Both the position numbers and the translations under genes were made by a program. The notes under the pieces are model-generated. The model had not been told where the DNA came from and did not search any database. It worked only from the letters and a program-made list of their open reading frames with translations. This document shows positions 19,046-28,685 of a stretch of DNA of 64,000 nucleotides, piece after piece. The stretch is from the NCBI RefSeq assembly GCF_022524345.1, contig NZ_JAKWJU010000002.1, forward strand, positions 5,184,501-5,248,500, given 5' to 3'. The DNA is from Streptomyces marispadix (GTDB taxonomy: Bacteria; Actinomycetota; Actinomycetes; Streptomycetales; Streptomycetaceae). Positions within the stretch are counted from its first letter, which is position 1. Each line of letters starts with the position of its first letter.

Positions 19046-22000
19046 GTGGCTAAGGTCCGGGTATATGAGCTCGCCAAGGAGCTCGGAGTCGAGAGCAAGG
19101 TCGTCATGGCCAAGCTCAACGAACTGGGCGAATTCGTTCGCTCGGCGTCCTCGACGATCGAGGCGCCGGTAGTACGCAAGTTGACCGACGCGTTCGACGC
19201 GGGCGGTGGTGCCGGCGCAGCCTCCGGTGCCAAGAAGTCCGCGGCGAAGCCCGCGGCGCCGAAGAAGGCCGCCGCGCCCAAGCCCGGCGGCGCTGCCGCC
19301 CCCAAGCCCGGTGGTGCCGCTCCCAAGCCCGGCGCGGGAGCCGCGAAGACGGGCCAGTCCAAGGCCGCCCCCAAGCCCGGTGCCCCGAAGCCGGGTCCCG
19401 AGGCGCCCGTCACGCCCGCTGCCGCGTCCGGCGGTGAGCCCGGCGGCCCCGTGACTCCGGCCGCCCCGGCGTCCGGGCAGACGCAGGCACCCAAGCCGGG
19501 AACCCCCAAGCCGGGTCCGGCCAAGCCCGAGTTCTCGGGGTCCGCCGGTGCGGCCGAAGCCGCGCCGAAGCCCGGCGCCGCCGCCCCCAAGCCGGGGCAG
19601 GCGCCCAAGCCCGGCCAGGCCGCACCGAAGCCCGGCCAGTCCGGCCGCGGCGGCCAGAGCACGCGTCCCGGTCAGGGCGCACCCAAGCCGGGTGCCCGTC
19701 CGTCCGGTCCGCGTCCGGGCAACAACCCCTTCACGTCCGGTGGTTCCACCGGTATGGCGCGCCCGCAGGCGCCCCGTCCCGGCGGTGCCCCCAAGCCCGG
19801 CCAGCCCCCGAAGCCCGGTCAGGGCCAGGGCGGTCCGCGTCCGCAGGCTCCGGGCGGCCGTGCCACTCCCGGCAACATGCCGCGCCCGCAGGGCGGCGGC
19901 CAGGGCGGTCCCCGCCCCGGTGGCGGCGGCGGTGGCAACAGGCCCAACCCGGGCATGATGCCGCAGCGTCCGGCTGCCGCTCCGCGTCCCGGTCCGGGCC
20001 GCGGCGGCGGTCCCGGCGGCGGTCCGCGTCCCGGCGGCGGCGGTGGTCGTCCCGGCGGCGGTGGCGGCGGCTTCGGCGGTCGTCCCGGTGGCGGCGGCGG
20101 TGGCCGTCCCGGCGGCGGTGGCGGCGGCTTCGGCGGTCGTCCCGGCGGCGGTGGCCGTCCCGGTTTCGCCGGTCGTCCCGGCGGTCCCGGCGGCCGCGGC
20201 GGTACGCAGGGCGCGTTCGGCCGTCCCGGCGGTCCCGCGCGCCGTGGCCGCAAGTCGAAGCGGCAGCGCCGCCAGGAGTACGAGCAGATGCAGGCGCCGT
20301 CGGTCGGCGGCGTGATGCTTCCGCGCGGCAAGGGCGAGACCGTACGGCTCTCGCGCGGTGCCTCGCTCACGGACTTCGCGGAGAAGATCAACGCCAACCC
20401 GGCTTCGCTGGTGCAGGTGATGTTCAACCTGGGCGAGATGGTCACCGCCACGCAGTCCGTCTCCGACGAGACGCTGAGCCTGCTCGGCGAGGAGATGAAC
20501 TACGTCGTCCAGATCGTCAGCCCGGAGGAGGAGGACCGCGAGCTTCTCGAGTCCTTCGACATCGAGTTCGGCGAGGACGAGGGCGGCGAGAAGGCGCTCA
20601 TGCCGCGTCCGCCGGTCGTGACCGTCATGGGTCACGTCGACCACGGCAAGACGCGTCTGCTGGACGCCATCCGCAAGACGAACGTCATCGCGGGCGAGGC
20701 CGGCGGCATCACCCAGCACATCGGTGCCTACCAGGCCTCCACCGAGGTCAACGACGAGGAGCGCAAGCTCACCTTCATCGACACCCCCGGTCACGAGGCG
20801 TTCACCGCCATGCGTGCCCGCGGCGCCAAGTCGACGGACATCGCGATCCTCGTGGTCGCGGCCAACGACGGCGTGATGCCGCAGACGGTCGAGGCGCTCA
20901 ACCACGCCAAGGCCGCCGAGGTGCCGATCGTCGTCGCCGTCAACAAGATCGACGTCGAGGGCGCCGACCCGACGAAGGTGCGCGGTCAGCTCACCGAGTA
21001 CGGGCTGGTCGCGGAGGAGTACGGCGGCGACACCATGTTCGTCGACATCTCCGCCAAGCAGGGCGAGAACATCGACGCGCTGCTGGAGGCGGTCGTACTC
21101 ACCGCGGACGCCGCCCTCGACCTGCGGGCCAACCCCGACCAGGACGCGCAGGGCATCGCGATCGAGGCCCACCTCGACCGCGGTCGCGGCGCCGTGGCCA
21201 CCGTGCTGGTGCAGCGCGGCACGCTCCGCGTCGGCGACACCATGGTCGTGGGCGACGCCTACGGCAGGGTCCGCGCGATGCTCGACGACAAGGGCGAGAA
21301 CATCAAGGAAGCGGGTCCCGCGACCCCCGTCCTCGTACTGGGCCTGACGAACGTCCCCGGTGCCGGCGACAACTTCCTGGTGGTCGAGGAGGACCGTACG
21401 GCCCGTCAGATCGCCGAGAAGCGCGCGGCCCGGGAGCGCAACGCCGCATTCGCCAAGCGCACCCGCAGGGTCTCCCTGGAGGACCTGGACAAGGTGCTCA
21501 AGGCGGGCGAGGTGCAGCAGCTCAACCTCATCATCAAGGGCGACGCGTCCGGTTCGGTCGAGGCACTGGAGTCCTCGCTGATGCAGCTCGACGTCGGCGA
21601 AGAGGTCGATCTGCGCATCCTGCACCGCGGCGTCGGTGCGGTCACCGAGACCGACATCGACCTGGCGACCGGTTCGGACGCCATCGTCATCGGCTTCAAC
21701 GTCCGCGCCGAGGGCCGGGCGACGCAGATGGCGGAGCGCGAGGGCGTCGACGTCCGCTACTACTCGGTGATCTACCAGGTCATCGAGGAGATCGAGGCGG
21801 CCCTGAAGGGCATGCTCAAGCCGGAGTACGAAGAGGTCGAGCTGGGCACCGCGGAGATCCGCGAGGTCTTCCGCTCCTCCAAGCTCGGCAACATCGCGGG
21901 TGTCATCATCCGTTCCGGCGAGGTCAGGCGGAACTCCAAGGCCCGCGTCGTGCGCGACGGCAAGGTCGTGGCGGAGAACCTCAACATCGAGGGCCTGCGC

Positions 22001-22129
22001 CGCTTCAAGGACGACGTCACCGAGATCCGTGACGGTTTCGAGGGCGGTATCAACCTCGGGAACTTCAACGACATCAAGGTCGACGACGTCATCGCCACGT
22101 ACGAGATGCGGGAGAAGCCCCGCGGCTGA
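19046..22129 (+). CDS. infB: Translation initiation factor IF-2
   Basis: A 1027-residue GTPase that brings initiator tRNA to the 30S subunit. GTG 19046, preceded by AAGGAGCGAA, gives the usual N-terminus [17 protein letters not shown]. Residues about 65-415 are an extreme low-complexity region: PKPG repeats first, then GRPGGGGG blocks. The G domain shows GHVDHGKT (near 528), DTPGHEAF and NKID; domains II to IV follow. The long disordered region is typical of streptomycete IF2, but here the Gly-run portion is very pronounced. It sits between ylxR and ylxP in the usual order. Confidence 0.97.
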   Translation: MAKVRVYELAKELGVESKVVMAKLNELGEFVRSASSTIEAPVVRKLTDAFDAGGGAGAASGAKKSAAKPAAPKKAAAPKPGGAAAPKPGGAAPKPGAGAAKTGQSKAAPKPGAPKPGPEAPVTPAAASGGEPGGPVTPAAPASGQTQAPKPGTPKPGPAKPEFSGSAGAAEAAPKPGAAAPKPGQAPKPGQAAPKPGQSGRGGQSTRPGQGAPKPGARPSGPRPGNNPFTSGGSTGMARPQAPRPGGAPKPGQPPKPGQGQGGPRPQAPGGRATPGNMPRPQGGGQGGPRPGGGGGGNRPNPGMMPQRPAAAPRPGPGRGGGPGGGPRPGGGGGRPGGGGGGFGGRPGGGGGGRPGGGGGGFGGRPGGGGRPGFAGRPGGPGGRGGTQGAFGRPGGPARRGRKSKRQRRQEYEQMQAPSVGGVMLPRGKGETVRLSRGASLTDFAEKINANPASLVQVMFNLGEMVTATQSVSDETLSLLGEEMNYVVQIVSPEEEDRELLESFDIEFGEDEGGEKALMPRPPVVTVMGHVDHGKTRLLDAIRKTNVIAGEAGGITQHIGAYQASTEVNDEERKLTFIDTPGHEAFTAMRARGAKSTDIAILVVAANDGVMPQTVEALNHAKAAEVPIVVAVNKIDVEGADPTKVRGQLTEYGLVAEEYGGDTMFVDISAKQGENIDALLEAVVLTADAALDLRANPDQDAQGIAIEAHLDRGRGAVATVLVQRGTLRVGDTMVVGDAYGRVRAMLDDKGENIKEAGPATPVLVLGLTNVPGAGDNFLVVEEDRTARQIAEKRAARERNAAFAKRTRRVSLEDLDKVLKAGEVQQLNLIIKGDASGSVEALESSLMQLDVGEEVDLRILHRGVGAVTETDIDLATGSDAIVIGFNVRAEGRATQMAEREGVDVRYYSVIYQVIEEIEAALKGMLKPEYEEVELGTAEIREVFRSSKLGNIAGVIIRSGEVRRNSKARVVRDGKVVAENLNIEGLRRFKDDVTEIRDGFEGGINLGNFNDIKVDDVIATYEMREKPRG

Positions 22130-22226
22130 GGCGGCGGCCCGGATTCCGGGCACCGCGTCAGGCTCGTAGCCGTACCGGGGCCGGTCGGTGGAGGAAACTC
22201 CGTCGATCGGCCCCGGCGGCATCTTC

Positions 22227-22238
22227 TACGATCTCCGG
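22227..22238 (+). promoter_or_regulatory. Putative -10 element giving a leaderless ylxP transcript
   Basis: TACGAT (22227-22232) is followed by 6 nt and then GTG 22239, the conserved start. No ribosome site precedes that GTG. Confidence 0.35.
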
Positions 22239-22535
22239 GTGTATGTGGGGACTCTTTCGATCGACCTGCTGCTGGGCGACGTGCGTTCGCTCAAGCAGAA
22301 GCGCTCCGTCGTACGCCCGATCGTCGCCGAACTTCAGCGGAAGTACGGCGTGAGCGTGGCCGAGGTCGCGGAGCAGGATCTCTACCGCCGCACCAGGATC
22401 GGGCTGGCGGCGGTCTCGGGGGACGCGGGCCACGTGACGGACGTCCTGGACCGGTGCGAGCGGCTCGTCGCCGCACGCCCGGAAGTGGAACTGCTGTCTG
22501 TACGGCGGCGGTTCCACGGAGAAGAAGACGATTAG
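22239..22535 (+). CDS. ylxP: DUF503 family protein (YlxP)
   Basis: A 98-residue protein of the YlxP family, with blocks YVGTLSIDLLLGDVRSLKQK, RPIVAELQRKYGVSVAEV and VLDRCERLVAARPEVELL. Its biochemical role is unsettled; its constant position between infB and rbfA suggests ribosome biogenesis or translation. GTG 22239 begins the conserved MYVGT sequence, although a longer frame opens at GTG 22188. There is no ribosome site at 22239, only a TACGAT hexamer 6 nt upstream. Confidence 0.9.
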   Translation: MYVGTLSIDLLLGDVRSLKQKRSVVRPIVAELQRKYGVSVAEVAEQDLYRRTRIGLAAVSGDAGHVTDVLDRCERLVAARPEVELLSVRRRFHGEEDD

Positions 22536-22550
22536 CGAGGAGACGGACCA

Positions 22551-22997
22551 GTGGCCGACAATGCACGGGCGAAGAGGCTCGCAGACCTCATCCGTGAGGT
22601 GGTCGCGGAGAAGCTGCACCGGGGGATCAAGGACCCGCGGCTCGGCACACATGTGACCGTCACGGACACCCGCGTCACCGGCGATCTGCGGGAGGCGACG
22701 GTCTTCTACACCGTCTACGGCGACGACGAGGACCGCAAGGCGGCGGCAGCGGGGCTGGAGAGCGCGAAGGGCGTGCTGCGCACCGCCGTCGGTGCGGCGG
22801 CGGGAGTGAAGCACACTCCGAGCCTCACCTTCGTCGCGGACGCCCTTCCGGAGAACGCCCGTACCATCGACGACCTTCTCGCACGCGCCAGGGCCTCGGA
22901 CGAGGAGGTCCGCAAGGCCTCTTCCGGCGCCGACTACGCGGGCGGGGCCGACCCCTACCGCAAGCCGGGCGAGGGCGAACAGGCCGAGGACGAATGA
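22551..22997 (+). CDS. rbfA: 30S ribosome-binding factor A
   Basis: A 148-residue KH-fold cold-shock and 16S rRNA maturation factor. The N-terminal [17 protein letters not shown], the block [20 protein letters not shown] and the segment [19 protein letters not shown] are the family features. The acidic tail after residue 120 is longer than in short bacterial versions. GTG 22551 has GAGGAG 8 nt upstream. It is followed by truB 3 bp after its stop. Confidence 0.95.
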   Translation: MADNARAKRLADLIREVVAEKLHRGIKDPRLGTHVTVTDTRVTGDLREATVFYTVYGDDEDRKAAAAGLESAKGVLRTAVGAAAGVKHTPSLTFVADALPENARTIDDLLARARASDEEVRKASSGADYAGGADPYRKPGEGEQAEDE

Positions 22998-23000
22998 CCC

Positions 23001-24002
23001 GTGGCGCGTAAGAAGGACCAGGAGCCGGGCGGGCTCGTCGTCGTCGACAAGCCCGCTGGCTTCACGTCGCACGACGTCGTCGCGAAGCTGCGCGGCATGG
23101 CCCGCACCCGGCGGGTCGGGCATGCGGGGACGCTGGACCCGATGGCCACGGGCGTGCTCGTCATCGGTACGGGGAAGACCACACGGCTGCTCGGCCATCT
23201 CGCCCTCACGGACAAGGAGTACGTCGCCACGGTCAGGCTCGGGCAGACGACCGTGACCGACGACGCGGAGGGCGAAGTCACCGGCGCCAAGGGCGCGTCG
23301 GGCATCACGGGCGGCGACCTCGAAGCCGCCGTGGGGCGGCTCACGGGGCGCATCAGTCAGGTGCCCTCGAAGGTGAGCGCGGTGAAGGTCGACGGCAGAC
23401 GCTCCTATCAGCGGGTGCGCGAAGGCGAGGACGTTCAGCTCGCCGCCCGGGAGATCACCGTCTCCGCCTTCGACGTGCACGAAGTACGACGTGAGCAGCG
23501 GGCGGAGGACGGCACGGAGGTCGTCGACGTGCTCGTCTCGGTCGTGTGCTCCTCCGGCACCTACGTGCGGGCACTCGCCCGCGACCTGGGCGAACTCCTC
23601 GGTACGGGCGGGCACTTGACGGCGCTGCGGCGCACCAGGGTCGGGCCTTACCGGCTGGAGGACGCCCGGTCGCCGGAGGAGCTTCAGAGCGAGGTCGACA
23701 GCGGCAGGGGGGTTCCGCTGGTGCCGCTGGGGGAGGCCGCGGCGGCGGCTTTCCCACGCTGGGACGTCGACGCGGAACAGGCGCGGATGATCGGCAACGG
23801 GGTGCAACTTCGTGTGCCCGCAGGGGAGTTGGCGGGGACGACGGGGGAGGCCGCAGGGGAACGCGGCGTGGTTGTGAGTGGCACCGTGGCCGGCGAAGCC
23901 GAGGCGCCGGGGCCCGTTGCGGTGTTCGATCCGGAGGGGCGACTGGTTGCGCTCGTGGAGGAGCGCGGGGGGCGGGTCAAGAGTCTCGCGGTGTTCGTCT
24001 GA
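23001..24002 (+). CDS. truB: tRNA pseudouridine-55 synthase
   Basis: A 333-residue enzyme making pseudouridine 55 in the T-loop of tRNAs. The N-terminal block [18 protein letters not shown] and the active-site block [17 protein letters not shown], whose Asp (near residue 44) is the catalytic nucleophile, are intact. Further family motifs are [13 protein letters not shown] and the C-terminal PUA-like part. GTG 23001 lies 3 bp after the rbfA stop, so the two are probably cotranscribed. The third quarter (residues about 235-305) is Gly/Ala/Glu-rich. It is the last gene of the translation cluster; downstream begins a 529-bp repeat-rich non-coding region. Confidence 0.96.
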   Translation: MARKKDQEPGGLVVVDKPAGFTSHDVVAKLRGMARTRRVGHAGTLDPMATGVLVIGTGKTTRLLGHLALTDKEYVATVRLGQTTVTDDAEGEVTGAKGASGITGGDLEAAVGRLTGRISQVPSKVSAVKVDGRRSYQRVREGEDVQLAAREITVSAFDVHEVRREQRAEDGTEVVDVLVSVVCSSGTYVRALARDLGELLGTGGHLTALRRTRVGPYRLEDARSPEELQSEVDSGRGVPLVPLGEAAAAAFPRWDVDAEQARMIGNGVQLRVPAGELAGTTGEAAGERGVVVSGTVAGEAEAPGPVAVFDPEGRLVALVEERGGRVKSLAVFV

Positions 24003-24071
24003 CGGGGGCGGGGCGGCGTGGGGTGGGCGCTGAGCGGAGGTGGCGGGCGCCGGGCGCCGGGCCGCCGGGCG

Positions 24072-24299
24072 CAGGTGTCAGGTGACAGGTGACAGATAAC
24101 GGATGACGGTTAAGCGCTGACCATGGACGGATGACAGATGTGGACATCTGTCATCCGTCATTTGTTGTCCGTCATCCGTCATCCGTCATCTGCCGTCTGT
24201 TATCTGCAACTTGACGTCGGTCATCTGTTATCTGTCATCGGCCAGTCGTCACCCGACACCTGTCACGCGGCACCCGCCCCCCGACACCTGTCAGCGCTC
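24072..24299. repeat. Palindrome- and repeat-rich non-coding region
   Basis: The gap 24003-24531 carries an unusual array. A perfect inverted repeat GACGGATGACAGATGT / ACATCTGTCATCCGTC spans 24126-24159 with only GG between the arms. To its right, degenerate GTCATCCGTC / GTTATCTG units recur to about 24240. To its left, opposite-strand versions occur (CAGGTGTC at 24072, then GGTGACAG and GATAACGGATGACGG). CAGGTGTC is matched by GACACCTG at 24255 and 24283, and AGCGCTGAC (about 24113) by GTCAGCGCT (24291-24299). The whole block could fold into one large branched structure. No gene is convincing here. Confidence 0.85.
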
Positions 24300-24399
24300 A
24301 GGCGGCCTCCTTCGGGCCTGCTCCAGCTAAAGCCGTCGTCGCCCCCTCACCCCGCGACGCACTCACTCGCCCCCGTCACCCGCCGAAGTTGCGTGGTTC

Positions 24400-24432
24400 G
24401 CGCGAGAGGTCGTCCTCTCGCGCCTATTGACA
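24400..24432 (+). promoter_or_regulatory. Inverted repeat followed by a TTGACA hexamer
   Basis: GCGCGAGAGG-TCGT-CCTCTCGCGC (24400-24423) is a perfect 10-bp inverted repeat. TTGACA follows at 24427-24432, a full-consensus -35, but the -10 is weak (GACGCT at 18 bp). This could be the promoter/operator of the acid-sugar operon, controlled by its DeoR protein, or a terminator for truB. Confidence 0.4.
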
Positions 24433-24531
24433 CTCTCGATCGACGACGATGACGCTGTTATTGCGTAGAGCACGCAGGGATGGCGAACGAATCTGCGTGA
24501 ATCGAGCAAGTCGAGGCGTGGGAGGGGTCCC

Positions 24532-26121
24532 GTGGCGCAGATCGTCGTGGTTGCCGACGACCTCACCGGCAGCAACGCCACCGGCGCTCTCTTCGCACGG
24601 CTCGGGCTGCACACTGTCACCGTCAGTGATCTCGGTCAGGTGCCGCGTTATGCGGACGCGGTCGATGTGCTCGTCGTCAACACCGGTTCCCGTCGCTTCA
24701 CGCCCGCGGAGAGCTACGACGCCGTTCATGCGGCGATGACGGCGGCCACGGCCGGTGGCGTACTCGTCGTCAAGCGCGTGGATACGACTCTGCGCGGCAA
24801 TCCCGGTCGTGAACTGGACGCAGTGGTCGACGCGTTCACCGCTCGCGGCGCCATCTGCGACGTCACCTGCGACGCCACCAGCAACGTCACCCAGGACGCC
24901 GCCCGCGGCGCTGCCAACAGCGCTGCCTCCGCCTCCGCTCCCGGCACCGCCTCCGCCCCCGCCACCGCTCGCGGCGCCGCGGAGAGTGCGTCCGTACATG
25001 CCGCACATGCCGCCTCAGGCGCCCCGACTCCCGTACGTGTGCTGGCCGTTCCGGCGTTTCCCGATGCAGGCCGTACGACCGTGGGCGGGATTCATCTCGT
25101 GGACGGCGTGCCGCTGACCCGTACGGCCGCCGCGCAGGATCTCTTCAGCCCGGTACGGCATGCCCGGGTCGCGTCCGTCATCGGCGAGCAGAGTGCGCTG
25201 AGCACAGGTGAAGTACCGCTCGACGTAGTCGAGGACGGCGTGGACGCGGTGCTGGAGGCACTGCGCGGCCCGGGTGCGGACGTCATGGTCTGCGACGCCA
25301 CCGAGAACGGTCATCTGCGTACCGTGGCGGCTGCGGCCGCACGGCTGAGCGCCGAGGACGGCACGCGCTGGATCTCTCTCGACTCCGGCCCGTTCGGCGC
25401 CGCCCTCGCAGCGGAGCTGGGCGTGCGGCCGTCGGGCGAGGCGCCCCGCATCCTGGCCGTCGTGGGCAGTACCACGGACGCCACCCACGAACAGCTCGCC
25501 AGGACCGAGAAGGCGCTCGGCGCGCATTACGCGGTGGTCGATCCGGACGAGGCGGAGGCGGAGCCGCCGCGTATCGTCCGCGAGTTGAGGGCCGCCGCCG
25601 ACTCCGGCACATCGGTGCTGGGCGTAAGGGTCGCCCCGAGCGCGGCAGGCGATCCCGGCGCGGCGGAACGCATTCTGCGCTGCCTCGCGGAGGTCGCGGT
25701 GCACGCCGTGGACGTCCTGGACCCCGGCGGCCTCTACACCTCCGGAGGCGACGTCACCGCTGCGGTCACCGGCGCGCTCGGTGCCGAGGGCTTCGCCATC
25801 GAGGCTGAGGTGCTGCCGCTGGCGGTCGCCGGTCATCTCGTCGGCGGACCGCACAGCGGACTGCCTTTCGCCACCAAGGGCGGTCTGATCGGCGGGCCCG
25901 ACGCCGCCGTGGCCTGCCTTGAACGGCTGCGTGCCATGAACTCCCGTGGCGTGGCAAGTAGTTCGGGCGCGGGATCGTGCGGTCCACGCGCCGCGTCCGG
26001 TAACTCGGGTCTCACGTCCGGCACTTCGGGAGCCGTGGGCGTTCCGGGGGCCGGTGACGGCTCCGCGCCGGATTCCGCGCCGGATTCCAACCACCGTAGA
26101 GGAGAAGAGGTTTCACCATGA
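24532..26121 (+). CDS. dtnK: Four-carbon acid sugar kinase (DUF1537; DtnK/OtnK family)
   Basis: A 529-residue cytoplasmic kinase that phosphorylates C4 acid sugars such as D-threonate or D-erythronate. It shows the N-terminal VVADDLTGSNATGALF (sugar-acid site), KRVDTTLRGNPG, and the C-terminal nucleotide-binding blocks GGLYTSGGDVTAAV and PFATKGGLIGG. Residues about 113-165 form an Ala/Ser/Thr-rich insertion and the last 50 residues are low-complexity; both look like spacers outside the fold. GTG 24532 follows GGGAGGGG. It overlaps pdxA2 by ATGA. D-threonate is the likelier substrate because a PdxA2 partner is present and no epimerase or isomerase is. Confidence 0.88.
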   Translation: MAQIVVVADDLTGSNATGALFARLGLHTVTVSDLGQVPRYADAVDVLVVNTGSRRFTPAESYDAVHAAMTAATAGGVLVVKRVDTTLRGNPGRELDAVVDAFTARGAICDVTCDATSNVTQDAARGAANSAASASAPGTASAPATARGAAESASVHAAHAASGAPTPVRVLAVPAFPDAGRTTVGGIHLVDGVPLTRTAAAQDLFSPVRHARVASVIGEQSALSTGEVPLDVVEDGVDAVLEALRGPGADVMVCDATENGHLRTVAAAAARLSAEDGTRWISLDSGPFGAALAAELGVRPSGEAPRILAVVGSTTDATHEQLARTEKALGAHYAVVDPDEAEAEPPRIVRELRAAADSGTSVLGVRVAPSAAGDPGAAERILRCLAEVAVHAVDVLDPGGLYTSGGDVTAAVTGALGAEGFAIEAEVLPLAVAGHLVGGPHSGLPFATKGGLIGGPDAAVACLERLRAMNSRGVASSSGAGSCGPRAASGNSGLTSGTSGAVGVPGAGDGSAPDSAPDSNHRRGEEVSP

Positions 26122-27146
26122 CCGACCGCCTTCCCGTCCTCGCCGTCACCCTCGGCGACCCCGCCGGTATCGGGCCGGAGATCACGGCCCGTACGCTCGC
26201 CGATCCGCGTACGGCGGAGCTGGGGCGCGGCATCGCCGTCGGAGACGCCGCAGTGCTGCGGCGGGCCGTGAAGGTGTGCGGGCTCGACGTCGAGGTGAAC
26301 GCGGTGTCGTCGGTCGGCGAGGCGCGCTTCGCGCCGGGCACCGTCGACGTGCTCGACCTCGGTGTGGCCGGTGACGACCTCGAGTGGGGGCAGGTCAGCG
26401 CGGTGGCGGGGCGTTCCGCGGTGGCCGCGATCGAGGCCGCAACGACTGCCGCCATGGCGGGCGAAGTCGACGGCATCGTCACCGCGCCCATCAACAAGGA
26501 GGCGGTCTGGGCGGCCGGAGCGGAGCATCTCGGCCACACCGAGATGCTCGGCGAACTCACCGGCGCCGCACACTTCGACACGATGTTCGTGGTCCGTGGG
26601 CTGAAGATCTTCTTCACCACGCGCCATGTCTCTCTGCGCAAGGCCCTGGACCAGCTCGACGAGGAACGGGTGGCGGCCAGCATCCGCCATGCGGTGACCG
26701 CCCTGCGGGTGTTCGGCCACGACGAGCCGCGCCTGGGCGTCGCCGCCGTCAACCCCCACGGAGGGGAGAACGGCCACTTCGGCGACGAGGAGATCACCGC
26801 CCTGCGCCCCGCGGTGGAGCGCACCGCGGCGGAGGGCCTGGACGTCACCGGCCCGGTGCCGGCCGACTCCGTCTTCCACCAGGGACTGCAGGGACGGTTC
26901 GACGGTGTGCTGTCGCACTTCCACGATCAGGGTCATATCCCGGCCAAGACAGTCGACTTCGACGGCACGGTCTCGGTGACGGTCGGCCTCCCGATCCTTC
27001 GTACGTCCGTGGACCACGGCACGGCCTTCGACATCGCGGGCACCGGCAAGGCGTCCCCGAAGACGATGGCGGCGGCGTTCCGCGCCGGTGTCGACTTCAG
27101 CGCCTGGACCGAACGCATCCGGGCCGCGTACGGCACCGGGGCCTGA
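26118..27146 (+). CDS. pdxA2: PdxA2-type 4-phospho-acid-sugar dehydrogenase/decarboxylase
   Basis: A 342-residue PdxA-family oxidoreductase. Motifs are TLGDPAGIGPEI, VTAPINKEAVWAAG, LGHTEMLGEL, HFHDQGHIPAKT and DHGTAFDIAGTGKA; the His of the last three are the metal ligands of the family. In pyridoxine synthesis PdxA acts on 4-phosphohydroxy-threonine. When encoded with a DUF1537 kinase, PdxA2 oxidises and decarboxylates D-threonate (or erythronate) 4-phosphate to dihydroxyacetone phosphate. The 4-bp overlap with the kinase gene supports that role here. No other vitamin B6 gene is nearby. Confidence 0.88.
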   Translation: MTDRLPVLAVTLGDPAGIGPEITARTLADPRTAELGRGIAVGDAAVLRRAVKVCGLDVEVNAVSSVGEARFAPGTVDVLDLGVAGDDLEWGQVSAVAGRSAVAAIEAATTAAMAGEVDGIVTAPINKEAVWAAGAEHLGHTEMLGELTGAAHFDTMFVVRGLKIFFTTRHVSLRKALDQLDEERVAASIRHAVTALRVFGHDEPRLGVAAVNPHGGENGHFGDEEITALRPAVERTAAEGLDVTGPVPADSVFHQGLQGRFDGVLSHFHDQGHIPAKTVDFDGTVSVTVGLPILRTSVDHGTAFDIAGTGKASPKTMAAAFRAGVDFSAWTERIRAAYGTGA

Positions 27147-27236
27147 GCGCCCGGCCCGCGAGAACAACCCCCGCGAGAGCCACCTCCGTGAGGACGACCC
27201 CAACCCCTCCATCGAACAGCGCAGTTGGAGCCGCAG

Positions 27237-28685
27237 ATGACAGCCCCCGCATCTCCGGACGGTCCCGGAGACGGAGACCGGAGCGCCGCCGCAACGACGC
27301 CGATACCCGCCAGGCGCTGGACGTACGTCATCCCCGTCGCCGTGGTGATGTACATGCTGGCGTTCCTCGACCGCAGCAACGTCTCCGTGGTCCTGCCCTA
27401 TATGGACGGCGACTTGAGCCTTTCGGCCGCCGACGAGGGCATGGTCACCGGCGTCTTCTTCCTCGGCTACGTCTTCCTCCAGATCCCCGGCGCGATCCTG
27501 GCGCAGCGCTGGAGTGCCCGTAAGACCGTGCTGATCCTGATGGTCGCGTGGGGTCTCGCCGCCATGGCGTGCGGGCTCGTACGTACGAAGGAGCAGTTCT
27601 ACGTCGCGCGGTTCGTGCTGGGGCTGTTCGAGGGCGGGGTGTGGCCGGCGGTGCTGATCCTGCTGGCGTCGTGGTTCCCGCTGCGAGAGCGTGCGCGGGC
27701 CAACGCGCTGTGGATGGCGTGTCTGCCGGTCTCGTCCATCGTGATGGCCCCGCTCTCCGGCCTGATGCTGGACCACACGGACTGGCGCTGGGTGCTGCTG
27801 CTTCAGGGCTTTCCGCCGCTGCTGTGGGCGGTCGTCTGGTGGTTCGCGGTGGCGGACCACCCCGCGCAGGCACGCTGGATCTCGCGGAGCGAGGCCCGGT
27901 ACGTCGAGGAGGCGCTGGCTGCCGACGAGGCGGCGAAGCCCAAGACGGGTTCAGGTTCCTATCCGGAGGCGGTCAGGCAGCGGTCCGTGCTCGTGCTGAT
28001 CGCGATCTACTTCTTCTGGATCACCGGGTTCTACGGCTTCACGCTGTGGCTGCCGTCCGTCGTCAAGACCCTTACGCACGACGGTTCTTCGACGGAGGTG
28101 GGGCTGCTCAGCGCGATCCCGTTCACCGTGGCGCTGGTGGTGATGGTGGCCAACGCGGCATGGTCGGACCGTACGGGCAAGCGGCGTCAGGCCGTCGCCG
28201 TCCCGCTGGTCGTCGCCGTGGCGGCGCTGCTGCTGGGGCAGGTCGTACAGGGCGGCGTGCTCGGGATGGTGCTGCTGTGTGTCACCGCGGGCGCCCTGTA
28301 CGCGCCGTACGGGCCCTTCTGGGCGATCCCCGGCGGTGTGCTGCGGATCGAGGTGGTGGCGGTCGCCATGGGGCTCATCAACGCCCTGGGGAATCTGGGC
28401 GGTTACGTCGGCCCGTATCTCGTGGGGTGGCTGACGGACAGCACGGGTACGAGTGTGACGGGCTTCGGCGTGCTCGCCGCGTTCCTGGCCGTGGCGGTGG
28501 TGCTGGTGCTCACCGGGCTGGGTCCTTCGGCCGGGCCGGAGGCGGCGAACTCGCCTCCCGTGGCATCGGGTTCGCGGTCCTCCCCGTCGTCCTCCACGGG
28601 GCCGGGTGCGGTGCCGTCCCAGACGTCCCATGCGGCGTACTCAGCTTCGTCGGCGGCCAAGCGCGGTGCGGAGGAAGGCAGTTGA
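27237..28685 (+). CDS. MFS transporter, anion:cation symporter type
   Basis: A 482-residue inner-membrane permease with about 12 helices. It begins with MYMLAFLDRSNVSVVLPYM, a block characteristic of the ACS group of MFS carriers (tartrate, galactonate, hexuronate and phthalate permeases). The segment GAILAQRWSARKTVLILM is the loop 2-3 motif. Uptake of the acid sugar used by the kinase and dehydrogenase is the natural inference. ATG 27237 is chosen over TTG 27225 because GGAG lies 6 nt before it. The C-terminal 50 residues are Ser/Pro-rich and cytoplasmic. The stop overlaps the DeoR start by TTGA. Confidence 0.88.
   Translation: MTAPASPDGPGDGDRSAAATTPIPARRWTYVIPVAVVMYMLAFLDRSNVSVVLPYMDGDLSLSAADEGMVTGVFFLGYVFLQIPGAILAQRWSARKTVLILMVAWGLAAMACGLVRTKEQFYVARFVLGLFEGGVWPAVLILLASWFPLRERARANALWMACLPVSSIVMAPLSGLMLDHTDWRWVLLLQGFPPLLWAVVWWFAVADHPAQARWISRSEARYVEEALAADEAAKPKTGSGSYPEAVRQRSVLVLIAIYFFWITGFYGFTLWLPSVVKTLTHDGSSTEVGLLSAIPFTVALVVMVANAAWSDRTGKRRQAVAVPLVVAVAALLLGQVVQGGVLGMVLLCVTAGALYAPYGPFWAIPGGVLRIEVVAVAMGLINALGNLGGYVGPYLVGWLTDSTGTSVTGFGVLAAFLAVAVVLVLTGLGPSAGPEAANSPPVASGSRSSPSSSTGPGAVPSQTSHAAYSASSAAKRGAEEGS

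Noticed and set aside
18437..22222. A 1261-codon open frame on the minus strand opposite infB and nusA
   Set aside because: It is the antisense of strongly recognised nusA, ylxR and infB genes. Its composition is repetitive (Ala/Gly/Thr runs opposite the IF2 low-complexity part) with no family motif.
24072..24299. CRISPR array in the repeat block
   Set aside because: The units are short (about 7-10 bp), degenerate and not separated by unique spacers of constant size, and no cas gene is near.
24138..24452. A 104-codon plus-strand frame in the repeat block after truB
   Set aside because: It is encoded entirely by the GTCATCCGTC-type repeats, has no ribosome site and no recognisable protein feature.
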